DNA of 64,000 bases from JAJTFW01 sp046330075 (GTDB lineage Bacteria; Bacteroidota; Bacteroidia; AKYH767-A; OLB10), in NCBI GenBank assembly GCA_046330075.1, contig JAXLTL010000007.1:1-64000 (forward strand). The letters are read 5' to 3'. Numbering within the stretch: position 1 is the stretch's first letter; each line of letters starts with the position of its first letter. Positions 34,186 through 43,905 of the stretch are shown piece by piece. The notes under the pieces were generated by a model. It made no database searches. It saw only the letters and a list, made by a program, of their open reading frames with translations, and was not told where the DNA came from. A program made the position numbers and the translations under genes.

Positions 34186-35473
34186 ATCATTGCGGCTATC
34201 CGCGTTGTTGTTGTTTATGTCGGCAGCACTCTGCGCCCAGGACAATACTACACTAGAACAGGTACTCAATGCCGCCAACACGCACTATCCGCTCACGAAA
34301 CAACGTGATCTGGTGGAACAGAGTAAAGATTTTAGTCTGGCAGCATTAAACCGTGCCTTTCTTCCACAACTGAGCATTAACGGTCAGGCTACCTATCAAT
34401 CAGAGGTGACAGAGCTACCGATTAAAATCAATCTCCCCGGGCTCAATATCGAAGGCCTCGATAAGGATCAGTACAAAGCCACAGCTGATGTGAACCAGAT
34501 TCTGTTCGATGGCGGAAATATCAGTGCACAGAAAAATGTAGCGCGCGCCAATGCCAACGTCGAGCAGATGAAAATTGAAGTGGAGATGCAGAAGATGCGA
34601 GAGAAAGTGCGACAGCTTTTTCTTGGTGTGCTGATGATGGATGAACAGATCAAACAAACGGAAATCGTTGCTTCTGATCTGAGTGCCGGAATAAAGAAGA
34701 TGGAAGCGGCGTTAAAAAACGGAACAGCATTCCGTTCCCAGCTGGCCGTCCTGCAGGCTGAAGAAATTAAAAACCGTCAGCGGAAAACAGAACTGGAGCA
34801 AACACGGCTTACACTGCTAAAATCACTTTCATTGTTTACCGGTATCGAATTTCCCACTTCCATTCATTTTGAAAAACCCATTGCAGATCCCGGACTTTCT
34901 ACTGCAAACAATGCTGTTTCCCGGATCGAACTCCACTTGTACGATGAACAGGAACAACTGTCGCTGGCTCAACGAAAGCAGATCGGTGTAAAAAGTCTGC
35001 CGAAGCTCAGTCTGTTTGCGCAGGGAGGTTATGGCCGTCCGGGATTAAACATGCTCGACAATGATTTCTCCTGGTTCTACATTGCCGGTGCACGACTCAA
35101 CTGGAACCTTGGTGCACTATACTCCCTTCATGCCGAACGACAGGTAAATGCCGTCACCCGCAGCACCATCAATGTGCAACGCGAACTCTTTCTGCTCAAT
35201 GCAAACGTAACGATTGAGCAGTACCGAAACGACATCTCAAAATACAATACACTTCTCAAAGACGACGCGCAGCTGGTATCCTTACGCGACGAGATCAAAC
35301 AATCGGCGAAAGCGCAGCTCGACAATGGTGTTATCACTTCCTCCGACTATCTCCGCGAAGTAAATGCAGCCGACCAGGCACGACAACTACAGCTCCTTCA
35401 TCAGCTGCAACTCCTCCAAACCCAACTTGATCTGACCGACTATCTCTCTATTAATAAACCGTCATACAAATGA
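34172..35473 (+). CDS. TolC-family outer membrane efflux protein
   Basis: 433 residues from MKANKSLRLSALLLFMSAALCAQ, a signal peptide. An upstream start at 34127 would bury it. The start lies within the last codons of the TetR gene. The body shows the two long helical repeats of OEP/TolC proteins (LEQVLNAANTHYPL...LDKDQYKATADVNQILFDGG, and QIGVKSLPKLSLFAQGGYG...). It forms the outer-membrane channel for the transporter encoded downstream. ATGA overlap with the HlyD gene. Confidence 0.9.
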   Translation: MKANKSLRLSALLLFMSAALCAQDNTTLEQVLNAANTHYPLTKQRDLVEQSKDFSLAALNRAFLPQLSINGQATYQSEVTELPIKINLPGLNIEGLDKDQYKATADVNQILFDGGNISAQKNVARANANVEQMKIEVEMQKMREKVRQLFLGVLMMDEQIKQTEIVASDLSAGIKKMEAALKNGTAFRSQLAVLQAEEIKNRQRKTELEQTRLTLLKSLSLFTGIEFPTSIHFEKPIADPGLSTANNAVSRIELHLYDEQEQLSLAQRKQIGVKSLPKLSLFAQGGYGRPGLNMLDNDFSWFYIAGARLNWNLGALYSLHAERQVNAVTRSTINVQRELFLLNANVTIEQYRNDISKYNTLLKDDAQLVSLRDEIKQSAKAQLDNGVITSSDYLREVNAADQARQLQLLHQLQLLQTQLDLTDYLSINKPSYK

Positions 35474-36414
35474 AAATGAAAAATATTTCCTTCCTCCTGC
35501 TGTCGCTTGTTTCGCTGCTGATTATCTCCTGTAAAAACGGGAACGGCGACTTCGATGCCTCCGGTACTTTCGAAGCAAATGAGGTGATTGTATCAGCTGA
35601 AACAGCCGGAAAAATTCTGGAATTCACCGCCGAAGAAGGTACAAAGCTGGAAAAGAACCAGGTGGCAGTAGTAATTGATCCCACCAACCTGCAATTGCAA
35701 TCTGAACAGGTAGCGGCAAGCATCCAGGCGCTTGGCGAAAAAACCAGCGATCTCACACCTTACATCCGTACGCTCGAGCAACAAATCGAAATTCAGAAGA
35801 CACAGGTACAGTCCTTCGAACGTGAGCGTAACCGTATCGCCAATTTGGTAAAAGAAGATGCGGCAACCGGCAAGCAGCTCGATGATATCGAAACGCAGCT
35901 CAAAGTGGCGAAGGAACAACTCGCCCTAACCCAACGTCAGCTGGACCAGCAGAAAGCCACCATCGGCACACAAAACCGTTCTGTACTAAGTGAGCAGGCA
36001 CCGCTGAGCAAACGGAAAGCGCAAATCGACGATCAGCTCAACCGCACAAAGGTGATGAATCCGGTAGGCGGAACCGTATTGACCTCCTATGCTGAAGCCG
36101 GCGAAATCACTGCACCCGGAAAAGCGCTCTATAAAATTGCTGATCTGACCACACTGGATCTTCGCGCTTACATTTCCGGTGATCAGTTTTCGAAAGTAAA
36201 AATCGGTCAAAATGTGAAAGTATTTATTGATAACGGGAAAGACGATTACAAAGAGATTCCGGGCACGCTCACCTGGATCAGCGACAAAGCAGAATTCACT
36301 CCTAAAACCATCCAGACAAAGGATGAACGCGCACATCTGGTGTATGCTGCTAAGATCAGGGTTAAGAACGATGGTTCGGTGAAAGTGGGCATGTACGGTG
36401 AAGTAAAATTCTGA
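35470..36414 (+). CDS. HlyD/membrane-fusion lipoprotein of the ABC efflux system
   Basis: 314 residues with a lipoprotein signal (ISFLLLSLVSLLIISC). After it comes the biotinyl-lipoyl-like half-motif (GTFEANEVIVSAETAGKILEFTAEEGTKL), then a coiled-coil hairpin (about 75-175) and the second half (VMNPVGGTVLTSYAEAGEITAPGKAL). It bridges the inner-membrane permeases and the TolC channel. The layout matches YbhG/HlyD partners of ABC-2 exporters. Confidence 0.9.
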   Translation: MKMKNISFLLLSLVSLLIISCKNGNGDFDASGTFEANEVIVSAETAGKILEFTAEEGTKLEKNQVAVVIDPTNLQLQSEQVAASIQALGEKTSDLTPYIRTLEQQIEIQKTQVQSFERERNRIANLVKEDAATGKQLDDIETQLKVAKEQLALTQRQLDQQKATIGTQNRSVLSEQAPLSKRKAQIDDQLNRTKVMNPVGGTVLTSYAEAGEITAPGKALYKIADLTTLDLRAYISGDQFSKVKIGQNVKVFIDNGKDDYKEIPGTLTWISDKAEFTPKTIQTKDERAHLVYAAKIRVKNDGSVKVGMYGEVKF

Positions 36415-36416
36415 TC

Positions 36417-37343
36417 ATGCCGGCCGCTATAACAGCTACGCAGTTACGTAAATCGTACGTCAACGGTAAAGAAACCGTAGAGGCGCTCAAACCTGTTACA
36501 TTCAGTATCGGCAAGGGTGAACTCTTCGGACTCATTGGTCCCGATGGCGCCGGCAAAACTACACTGATGCGATTGCTGACGACCTTGATTCTTGCGGATG
36601 AAGGAACGGCAACTGTAGATGGGTTTGATGTAGTAAATGACTATAAAGAAATCCGTCAGCGGGTAGGTTATATGCCCGGAAAGTTTTCTCTGTATCAGGA
36701 TTTAAGTGTCCGCGAGAATCTGGATTTCTTCGCTACCATCTTTAAAACCACTGTGGAGACGAACTATCACCTGATCAAAGATATTTACGATCAGCTCGCG
36801 CCCTTTGCTGATCGTCCTGCAGGAAAGCTAAGTGGAGGTATGAAACAGAAACTCGCACTTTGCTGTGCCCTCATTCATAAACCAAGTGTGTTGTTCCTCG
36901 ACGAACCGACCACTGGTGTAGATGCCGTATCGCGCAAAGAATTCTGGGAAATGCTTGGCCGGCTCAAACAACAGGGAATTACAATACTCGTCAGCACACC
37001 GTACATGGACGAAGCTTCGCGCTGCGACCGCGTTGCACTGATGCAGGATGGGATGTTTATGGAAGTTGATACACCGGCGAATATCACAGCAAAATATCGT
37101 CAACCATTGTTTGCTGTGAAAGGTGAAGACATGTATGACTTGCTGCACCAGTTAAAAGCCAGAGAAGATGTATTGCTGGCCTATCCCTTCGGCGAATATC
37201 ATCATGTGGTCATGAAGCAGGAGAAAGTGACGCTGGAAGAAGCACGCTCGTTACTGGATCTGAAACCTGGTCACGAAATGCTCTCCGTTCCTGCCGATAT
37301 CGAAGACTGTTTTATTTATTCCATGACACAACACAACGCATGA
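36417..37343 (+). CDS. ABC-2 exporter ATP-binding protein 1
   Basis: 308 residues. Walker A GPDGAGKTT, signature LSGGMKQKLAL, Walker B VLFLDEPTTGVD and the H-loop replaced by VSTPYMDEA. The last 80 residues are an extra C-terminal domain. It corresponds to the N-terminal half of the fused two-ATPase protein YbhF of enteric bacteria, here a separate gene. It lies two bases after the HlyD gene and overlaps the next by four. Confidence 0.92.
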   Translation: MPAAITATQLRKSYVNGKETVEALKPVTFSIGKGELFGLIGPDGAGKTTLMRLLTTLILADEGTATVDGFDVVNDYKEIRQRVGYMPGKFSLYQDLSVRENLDFFATIFKTTVETNYHLIKDIYDQLAPFADRPAGKLSGGMKQKLALCCALIHKPSVLFLDEPTTGVDAVSRKEFWEMLGRLKQQGITILVSTPYMDEASRCDRVALMQDGMFMEVDTPANITAKYRQPLFAVKGEDMYDLLHQLKAREDVLLAYPFGEYHHVVMKQEKVTLEEARSLLDLKPGHEMLSVPADIEDCFIYSMTQHNA

Positions 37344-38086
37344 ACAACAATTTTGCAATAACGGCCCATCAACTCACCAAACGTTTCGGCGACTTTACCG
37401 CGGTAGATGCCATCAGTTTTGAAGTAAGCAAGGGAGAAATCTTTGGATTTCTGGGTGCCAACGGTGCAGGCAAGACGACGGCTATGCGGATGCTGTGCGG
37501 ACTCAGCAAACCCACTTCCGGCGAAGGTACAGTAGCTGGATTTGATGTAAACACACAGCCGGAACATATAAAAAGAAACATCGGATACATGAGTCAGAAG
37601 TTTTCATTGTACGATGATCTCACGGTATTTGAGAACATCCGCTTCTATGCCGGTATCTATGGGCTAACTGATAAAGCAATAAAAGAACGCAGTGAAAAGC
37701 TGTTACACGATTTACAGTTGCATGCTGAGAAAGATAAGTTAGTAAAGTCGTTACCGTTAGGCTGGAAACAGAAGCTCGCCTTCTCTATTGCCATTATCCA
37801 TGATCCGGCCATTGTATTTCTTGACGAACCCACCGGTGGGGTAGATCCTCTTACGCGTCGCGAATTCTGGGAGATGATGTATGCCTCGGCTGCGCAGGGA
37901 ACAACCATCTTCGTAACCACCCACTACATGGATGAAGCCGAATACTGTAACCGTGTTTCAATCATGGTTGACGGAAAAATCGCGGCACTAGACACTCCTG
38001 CCAATCTGCGCCAGCAATTCGATACTCACCACATGAACGATGTATTCCTGACACTCGCAAGAGGCGCGCAACGTCAGGCCGATTAA
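37340..38086 (+). CDS. ABC-2 exporter ATP-binding protein 2
   Basis: 248 residues. Walker A GANGAGKTT, Walker B IVFLDEPTGGVD and VTTHYMDEAEYC. The signature is the variant LPLGWKQKLAF in place of LSGGQ, as in the C-terminal half of YbhF/RbbA-type proteins. Two non-identical ATPases probably form a heterodimer. ATGA overlap with the first ATPase; eight bases before the permease. Confidence 0.92.
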   Translation: MNNNFAITAHQLTKRFGDFTAVDAISFEVSKGEIFGFLGANGAGKTTAMRMLCGLSKPTSGEGTVAGFDVNTQPEHIKRNIGYMSQKFSLYDDLTVFENIRFYAGIYGLTDKAIKERSEKLLHDLQLHAEKDKLVKSLPLGWKQKLAFSIAIIHDPAIVFLDEPTGGVDPLTRREFWEMMYASAAQGTTIFVTTHYMDEAEYCNRVSIMVDGKIAALDTPANLRQQFDTHHMNDVFLTLARGAQRQAD

Positions 38087-38094
38087 ACGACCCC

Positions 38095-39210
38095 ATGAAA
38101 GAACAATTCATAGCCTTTGTACGGAAAGAATGGTATCACATCTGGCGTGATAAGAAAACGCTGTTCATACTGTTCGGCATGCCCATCATGCAGATTATCA
38201 TCTTCGGTTTCGCGCTCACCAACGAAATCAAGAACTCCCGCATCGCGGTGGTTGATATGTCGCACGATGAGGCCTCAGCCCGTTTACTGCAACGCATCGA
38301 AGCCAGTCAGTACTTCGACATTGAAGAAAATCTCAGTACTGCGAACGAAGCCGACGCAGCCTTTAAGCGTGGAAAAGTAAAACTCGTAGTGGTCATTCCG
38401 GAAAATTTCGCAAACGATATCCGCCACAAGAACAAAGCAACCGTACAAGTCATCGCCGATGCAAGCGACCCCAATACCGGCACTACACTTACGAACTATG
38501 TGCAGGCCATCACCGGCGATTTTCAATCCGATCTGAATCAGGGAAAGAAACTTCCCTACACCATCACACCGGAAGTGCGGATGCTGTATAATCCACAATT
38601 AAAAGGTGCTTACAACTTTGTGCCGGGTGTGATGGCGATGGTGTTGATGCTGGTGTGTACGATGATGACATCCATTGCGATTGTAAAAGAAAAAGAAACC
38701 GGAACGATGGAAGTATTGCTCGTTTCGCCGTTACCTCCCTTGCTGGTGATCTTCGCGAAGAGCGTTCCTTATTTCTTTTTATCGGCTGTAAATATTGCCA
38801 GTATATTATTGTTGAGTGTCTTCATGCTTGGCTTACCCATTGCCGGAAGTCTGGTGTTGCTGGTTACGTTGAGCCTGCTCTTTACCTTAACCTGTTTAAG
38901 TTTTGGCATGTTCATCAGCTCCGTAACCGCGAGTCAGCAAGTAGCGATGCTCATTTCGCTGATGGGACTCTTCCTTCCCACCCTCATGCTCAGCGGCTTT
39001 ATGTTTCCAATTGAGAACATGCCGCTCCCGCTCCGCCTCATGTCGAATATTGTCCCCGCCAAATGGTACTTCTTCATTGTAAAAGCAGTGATGATAAAAG
39101 GCGTTGGCTTGCATGTCATCTGGAAAGAAGCGCTCATCCTCACCGGCATGACGGGATTCTTCCTGATGCTGAGTGTCAAGAAATACAAAATCCGTTTAGC
39201 TACTGCCTGA
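38095..39210 (+). CDS. ABC-2 type permease 1 of the efflux system
   Basis: 371 residues. One N-terminal membrane helix (TLFILFGMPIMQIIIFGFAL), a large extracytoplasmic loop (about 50-175), then five helices with the ABC-2 signature KEKETGTMEVLLVSPLPPLLVIFAKSVPY split by a short loop. It is like YbhS/YhhJ. It forms the membrane channel with the next gene product, one base apart. Confidence 0.92.
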   Translation: MKEQFIAFVRKEWYHIWRDKKTLFILFGMPIMQIIIFGFALTNEIKNSRIAVVDMSHDEASARLLQRIEASQYFDIEENLSTANEADAAFKRGKVKLVVVIPENFANDIRHKNKATVQVIADASDPNTGTTLTNYVQAITGDFQSDLNQGKKLPYTITPEVRMLYNPQLKGAYNFVPGVMAMVLMLVCTMMTSIAIVKEKETGTMEVLLVSPLPPLLVIFAKSVPYFFLSAVNIASILLLSVFMLGLPIAGSLVLLVTLSLLFTLTCLSFGMFISSVTASQQVAMLISLMGLFLPTLMLSGFMFPIENMPLPLRLMSNIVPAKWYFFIVKAVMIKGVGLHVIWKEALILTGMTGFFLMLSVKKYKIRLATA

Positions 39211-39211
39211 T

Positions 39212-40330
39212 ATGCGAAGTCTGAAATTTTTACTGCAGAAAGAATTCCGGCAGATCTTCCGGAACCCGGCCATCCTGCGCATGATCTTCATGATGCCGGT
39301 GGTACAGCTGATCGTGCTGCCACAAGTGGCCGACTACGAAATCCGCAATGTCAACATTGGTATTATCGATCACGATCACAGCAGTTATTCGAGAGAGATG
39401 ATCCGCAAGGTAAGCAGTTCGGGAACATTTATCCTCGCCGGCTACTACGACCGATACAGCGATGCGTTGCAGGATGTAGAACACGACCGTGTGGACCTGG
39501 TGCTGGAGATTCCGGCGGGATTTGAACGGACACTTGTGCGGGAAAACGAAGCACAGGTAGCGGTAGCCGTCAACGCAATCAATGGTGTAAGAGCGAATCT
39601 GGGTGCCGCTTATCTCAACACTATTCTCCGCAACTACAACCAGGAAGTCCGGACAAAGTGGATACAGTTCCCTCGTTTTGATGAAATGCCGAGAGTAGAA
39701 ATTTCCGGGCTCAACTGGTACAATGTCCACATGAACTACAAACTATTCATGGTCCCGGGTATTCTGGTGGTGTTACTCACCATGGTGGGTGCTTTTCTCA
39801 CAGCCCTGAACATTGTAAAGGAAAAGGAAGTTGGTACCATCGAACAACTCAACGTAACGCCTATCCGCAAACCGGAATTCGTACTGGGCAAGCTGATTCC
39901 CTTCTGGGTGCTGGGCATGGTGGTCCTGACCCTGGGCTTGCTGGTTGCGCGAATTGTATATGGCATTATCCCGGTGGGAAATATCGGTTTACTCTATCTC
40001 TTCGCAGCCGTCTTTCTGCTAGCCGTTCTGGGTCTGGGCCTGCTCATCTCCAACATCGCGCAAACACAGCAACAAAGCATGCTCATGGCCTTCTTCCTCA
40101 TGATGATCTTCATCCTCATGGGCGGACTCTACACCAGCATCGACAGCATGCCGTACTGGGCACAAGTAGTCACCTGGTTCAATCCGGTCACCTATTTCAT
40201 TGAAGTGATGCGTATGGTGGTATTAAAAGGCAGCACCTTCAGCGACATCAGCCGGCATCTTGGTATCATGGGCATTTTCGCCGTAGTGTTGAATGTATGG
40301 GCGGTGATGAGTTATCGCAAGAGAAATTAG
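39212..40330 (+). CDS. ABC-2 type permease 2 of the efflux system
   Basis: 372 residues. Same layout as its neighbour: helix 1 (ILRMIFMMPVVQLIVLPQV), an outer loop, and five helices with VKEKEVGTIEQLNVTPIRKPEFVLGKLIPFW. It is like YbhR. Last gene of the operon; the pair with permease 1 gives a heterodimer. Substrate unknown; relatives export cationic drugs or dyes. Confidence 0.92.
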   Translation: MRSLKFLLQKEFRQIFRNPAILRMIFMMPVVQLIVLPQVADYEIRNVNIGIIDHDHSSYSREMIRKVSSSGTFILAGYYDRYSDALQDVEHDRVDLVLEIPAGFERTLVRENEAQVAVAVNAINGVRANLGAAYLNTILRNYNQEVRTKWIQFPRFDEMPRVEISGLNWYNVHMNYKLFMVPGILVVLLTMVGAFLTALNIVKEKEVGTIEQLNVTPIRKPEFVLGKLIPFWVLGMVVLTLGLLVARIVYGIIPVGNIGLLYLFAAVFLLAVLGLGLLISNIAQTQQQSMLMAFFLMMIFILMGGLYTSIDSMPYWAQVVTWFNPVTYFIEVMRMVVLKGSTFSDISRHLGIMGIFAVVLNVWAVMSYRKRN

Positions 40331-40365
40331 GTTTGCGGGAGGCGGTTAAAATGTTAAATTGTTTT

Positions 40366-40394
40366 ACCGGATCAAGCCCAGGGCTTGATCCGGT
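40366..40394. repeat. REP-like palindrome after the efflux operon
   Basis: Arms ACCGGATCAAGCCC and GGGCTTGATCCGGT (40366-40379 and 40381-40394) with one base between. It lies 36 bases after the last permease. No T-run follows, so it may mark the operon end, but it looks more like a dispersed palindrome. Confidence 0.7.
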
Positions 40395-40617
40395 TGTTAA
40401 AATCTCTTTATTTTTTATCGTGATTATTAATGATTTAAAAGTCTAAATTATTAATCAATGTAATCAATACTTAAGCAATAAATGCGTTTAACAATTGAAG
40501 CTGCATAATACAATGTTACACGAAATTACGATCAATGATAATCTACATATTTGAATTATAGACTTCTGGTTCGTAATAACAGATTTGAACTTAAGATTTC
40601 TCCTATTCCATATTTCA

Positions 40618-41595
40618 CTACTTTTTAACAAAATTAAGTGCTGTAGCGAAACCAACATTAACAACGGTGCCTTTTAAGGGATTACTATCAGAGAAATTTT
40701 TTCCGCCTACATTGTATCTCACATCAGCAAATAAAATGAAATTATTATACTGTACTTCCGTCTTGGCACCAAAACCATTGATTACACCCCTTGTGTTTTT
40801 CTCTTTAAATATTGGATCATTTAGTACTTTATAGAAATTCGCAACACCCTCTTGAGGTACATTAAATGCTGAATAATATGCTGTAAGGGAAAAAGAAATA
40901 TTGTTTTCCTTATCTATTCTTTTGAAATAAGAATACTTAAACCCAGCAGTCCAATTCACATTTTCAAATGTGATTTTCTCCTCTGGCAGTGTATCGTTCC
41001 CCTTAAAATTGACCAAATTATTTCTATACGCAAATGATCCCTCAAAGGACCAACTATGATATACTACATTTGTACTGTTTTCATCTAAGTCAGTTTCGAT
41101 TGGTGTAGTTGAATAAAGCAATAAACTTGGATTAAATAAAATTCCAAAATTTCCGGTCTCTGGGAATAGCAGAGCTTTAACATCCAACGAATCTTTATCT
41201 ACGCCTTTTTGGGGATCAACGTTGATTGCATTTATCCCTAAAGTCAAGCTAAGCGCTCGGATAGGCATAACTTTAACAGCAAGTCGTCCCGAAGCAGTAT
41301 AAGCTGTACTTAAATCTTCAGAAGAACTTAATGTAGACAGGCCATAGAAGTAGACACTTGATCCCTTAGATCTTAGATTCGCAAGATCCTTCTTCAATTT
41401 CTCAAACTGCCCTAATAGAGTAGAATTACTCTCTTCCTCCTTTATCTTGTGCTTTAAAATTTTCAGGGAGTCACTTTTAGCTTTAATTGAATTCAGCAAC
41501 TCCATACTAACGGGTTCACTAGCAGGAACCAATTGCTGAGCATGAGAAGTTTGAATGACTACCATAAAGATCAATAGTAAGTGAAGTTTTTTCAT
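40618..41595 (-). CDS. exported protein, probably outer-membrane beta-barrel, function unknown
   Basis: 325 residues with a signal peptide (MKKLHLLLIFMVVIQTSHAQ). Residues about 30-75 are helical with coiled-coil character (NSIKAKSDSLKILKHKIKEEE). After that, alternating hydrophobic/polar strands separated by turns (for example GNFGILFNPSLLLYST, WSFEGSFAYRNNL, FNNFILFADVRYNVGG type) suggest a small barrel. I do not recognise a family. The gene stands alone in an AT-rich stretch. It ends NFVKK, which does not resemble a T9SS tail. Confidence 0.6.
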   Translation of the reverse strand: MKKLHLLLIFMVVIQTSHAQQLVPASEPVSMELLNSIKAKSDSLKILKHKIKEEESNSTLLGQFEKLKKDLANLRSKGSSVYFYGLSTLSSSEDLSTAYTASGRLAVKVMPIRALSLTLGINAINVDPQKGVDKDSLDVKALLFPETGNFGILFNPSLLLYSTTPIETDLDENSTNVVYHSWSFEGSFAYRNNLVNFKGNDTLPEEKITFENVNWTAGFKYSYFKRIDKENNISFSLTAYYSAFNVPQEGVANFYKVLNDPIFKEKNTRGVINGFGAKTEVQYNNFILFADVRYNVGGKNFSDSNPLKGTVVNVGFATALNFVKK

Positions 41596-42172
41596 AGAAT
41601 TGGTATATTACAAGTTAACATTTATTAAACTGTTCAATTTTAAAATCTTTTATTACTTTTTTTAGTAGTAAGGTCACGAGTTGCCTTAAAGATCAGTAGT
41701 TTATAACACGTATAGAGTAATAAATCAATTGTTCAATTTCGACATCTCATTTCAAATCACCTTCAAATTAAAATAATATATAAAATAAACATCAGGTCAT
41801 TTTTAGGGGAGTATATTTAGCCCCCTTTACAATCAGATAATAGAAATTAACTGCTTGGTTTCAGAGGCAAAGTGGCACTTCATGTGACAAATACATCAAC
41901 AAATCCTATTTACCTTAAATAAAATTTTTTAAAGATATAATACTAATGTTTATTTGTGAAATACAAGTTTGAAAAATGAGTTTATCCGTAAAAAACAGTT
42001 TAGAATGTATTCAGACGTTAAATAAAATTTTTAAAACGATGCAGGATATAACAAAATGATGCAGGTCCTACCTTATTATTCTTTGCTTCTAAAGCCGTAG
42101 AATAGAAAGCTGCATTGTAGATACAGTACTCAGCACTTATACAACATAGAAGGAATGTAGTTTTGATTGAGG
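41596..42172. other. AT-rich intergenic region, no gene seen
   Basis: 577 bases upstream of the 40618-41595 gene and downstream of the rhomboid gene. No convincing open frame. Several short A/T runs and no clear repeat. It must hold the promoter of the 40618-41595 gene, but I could not identify a convincing TAnnTTTG box. Confidence 0.6.
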
Positions 42173-43642
42173 TCATTCCTGCGATATTTCATTTATCTTT
42201 TCCTGTATTTGTTTATTATATTCTTCAATTTGAGCATTATATCTGTCCGTATCCTCATTCACAGCTTTGTATAGCAACTCATAACTGCCGATTCTTAAGT
42301 TGCAATATTCCAGGAGAATCCTGTTTCTGTTAACAACCTCCTCCGGTAATTGATATCGGCTCAAATCATTCAGAAGCTTTATATTCTCATTCCAATAATA
42401 GATTCCACGTTCCCTGATTTCATACAACAGCTTTTCCTTCGGCGTGTTCTCTGGCAAGTTATATACTTCCAGCGCCATAGATTCCATGGAGGTAAACTTT
42501 TTCATTTTAGTCTCATAGAAATCAAAATAATTGGGAATTCTGTTATATACAGCTGCAGTTATCACAACAATTAATAACGTCAGAATCGATATAGTACCAT
42601 ATTTCCATCTGGGGTCATCATTATTTTTGAGTCCGGGGATAAAGGCATATCCGATCAGTAGACCGCCAATAAGTCCACCGATATGAGCGGCATTATCTAT
42701 TCCACCTTTAAGACCGTTTAACAGATTATAAGCTACAAAAATTCCTATGCTTGTTAATAATGCCTTTCTTGCGGTCTTTTCAATCAAATTAGATGTCAAC
42801 AGTGCAAGGAAAACCCCGTATAAACCAAATATGGCACCGGAAGCACCAGCGCTGATAGTGAGTTCATGCCATGCTAAACTGGTTATACTTGCTGTAAGAC
42901 CCGTCAGCAGATACGCTGTGACCATCCTTGGTTTGCCCAGTATAGGCTCCAAAAGTACTCCTATGTATAACAATGCGTACATATTCAGTAAAAGGTGAAA
43001 TACACCGATATGGATAAAACAATTAGTAATTAACCGCCACCACTGGCCGTTCATCGTCATGGGTTTAAAATTTGCGCCCCACTTCAACAGACCATCACTT
43101 TCCGGTTCAAAAAATCCAACACCACCAATTACCATCAAAACAAAAAGCAGGATATTCAGATTCAAAAGAACGGGAGTAATGAAATATCCCTCTACCGGTT
43201 TAAATACTGAAAAGAAATCCTTGATCTGATCTTGGGTGGTTGGAGGTGGTAAAATCAGAACATCTTCAGTTGCAGGAGCCAATTGATCCTGGAGACTGAG
43301 GTAAGTAGTATCCAGCTGTTCCGACGGAATAGATTGCTGGAGCTCCTGAAATTTTGAAATAAACTCTTTCACCTTTCTTTTATTCCGTCCCCAATCAACC
43401 ATTTCACTACCTGTAGATTTACTTTGAACTACTGCCGTGTCATTTTCAATTCTGACTGTCAACTCTGCATTCCATGAGAACATACCATTGTCAGTATAGG
43501 CGATTATTCCGTGTCCACTCAGATGGCTAATTTCCAGCTTTAATGCCCTTGCAGTTTCAACAACCAATGCAAGAAAATGTTGTGGAGAGGTAGTTTCAGG
43601 TATAAGTGTACTTGCGTGTTTTGGAGTAAATGCTATTGCCAT
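42173..43642 (-). CDS. rhomboid-family intramembrane serine protease with extra N-terminal domain
   Basis: 489 residues. Residues 1-100 form a soluble domain without a recognised motif. The rhomboid core (about 155-340) has HIGVFHLLLNMYALLYIG, the nucleophile in GASGAIFGLYG (Ser268) and the catalytic His in NAAHIGGLIGG (His320). The C-terminal 130 residues are polar and partly helical. It should cut transmembrane substrates in the inner membrane. No neighbouring gene gives a clue to the substrate. Confidence 0.9.
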   Translation of the reverse strand: MAIAFTPKHASTLIPETTSPQHFLALVVETARALKLEISHLSGHGIIAYTDNGMFSWNAELTVRIENDTAVVQSKSTGSEMVDWGRNKRKVKEFISKFQELQQSIPSEQLDTTYLSLQDQLAPATEDVLILPPPTTQDQIKDFFSVFKPVEGYFITPVLLNLNILLFVLMVIGGVGFFEPESDGLLKWGANFKPMTMNGQWWRLITNCFIHIGVFHLLLNMYALLYIGVLLEPILGKPRMVTAYLLTGLTASITSLAWHELTISAGASGAIFGLYGVFLALLTSNLIEKTARKALLTSIGIFVAYNLLNGLKGGIDNAAHIGGLIGGLLIGYAFIPGLKNNDDPRWKYGTISILTLLIVVITAAVYNRIPNYFDFYETKMKKFTSMESMALEVYNLPENTPKEKLLYEIRERGIYYWNENIKLLNDLSRYQLPEEVVNRNRILLEYCNLRIGSYELLYKAVNEDTDRYNAQIEEYNKQIQEKINEISQE

Positions 43643-43905
43643 GCCGGTTGATTAATTGCTGAGTTTATAAATTTAGTGTAATCCAAACATCTGATATTTG
43701 TAACTAGCCTTAAAGATTCCTCATTAAAGGTTTATTCCCTATCGGACAGATATTTGCCGAAAACAATTCAAGATCAAATATAGATAATTGACAAGTTTAC
43801 TCCAAACACCTGTAAATATCGGGCAAAACCGGAATTGGCAGAGAAAGAAGAATTAATAACAGCTACCGTGTATAGAAGTTGACGCATTCCATGAAGGTTT
43901 AAAGA

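Noticed and set aside
41596..42172. Possible small RNA or hidden gene in the AT-rich gap
   Set aside because: No open frame, stable hairpin with T-run or promoter box that I could support.
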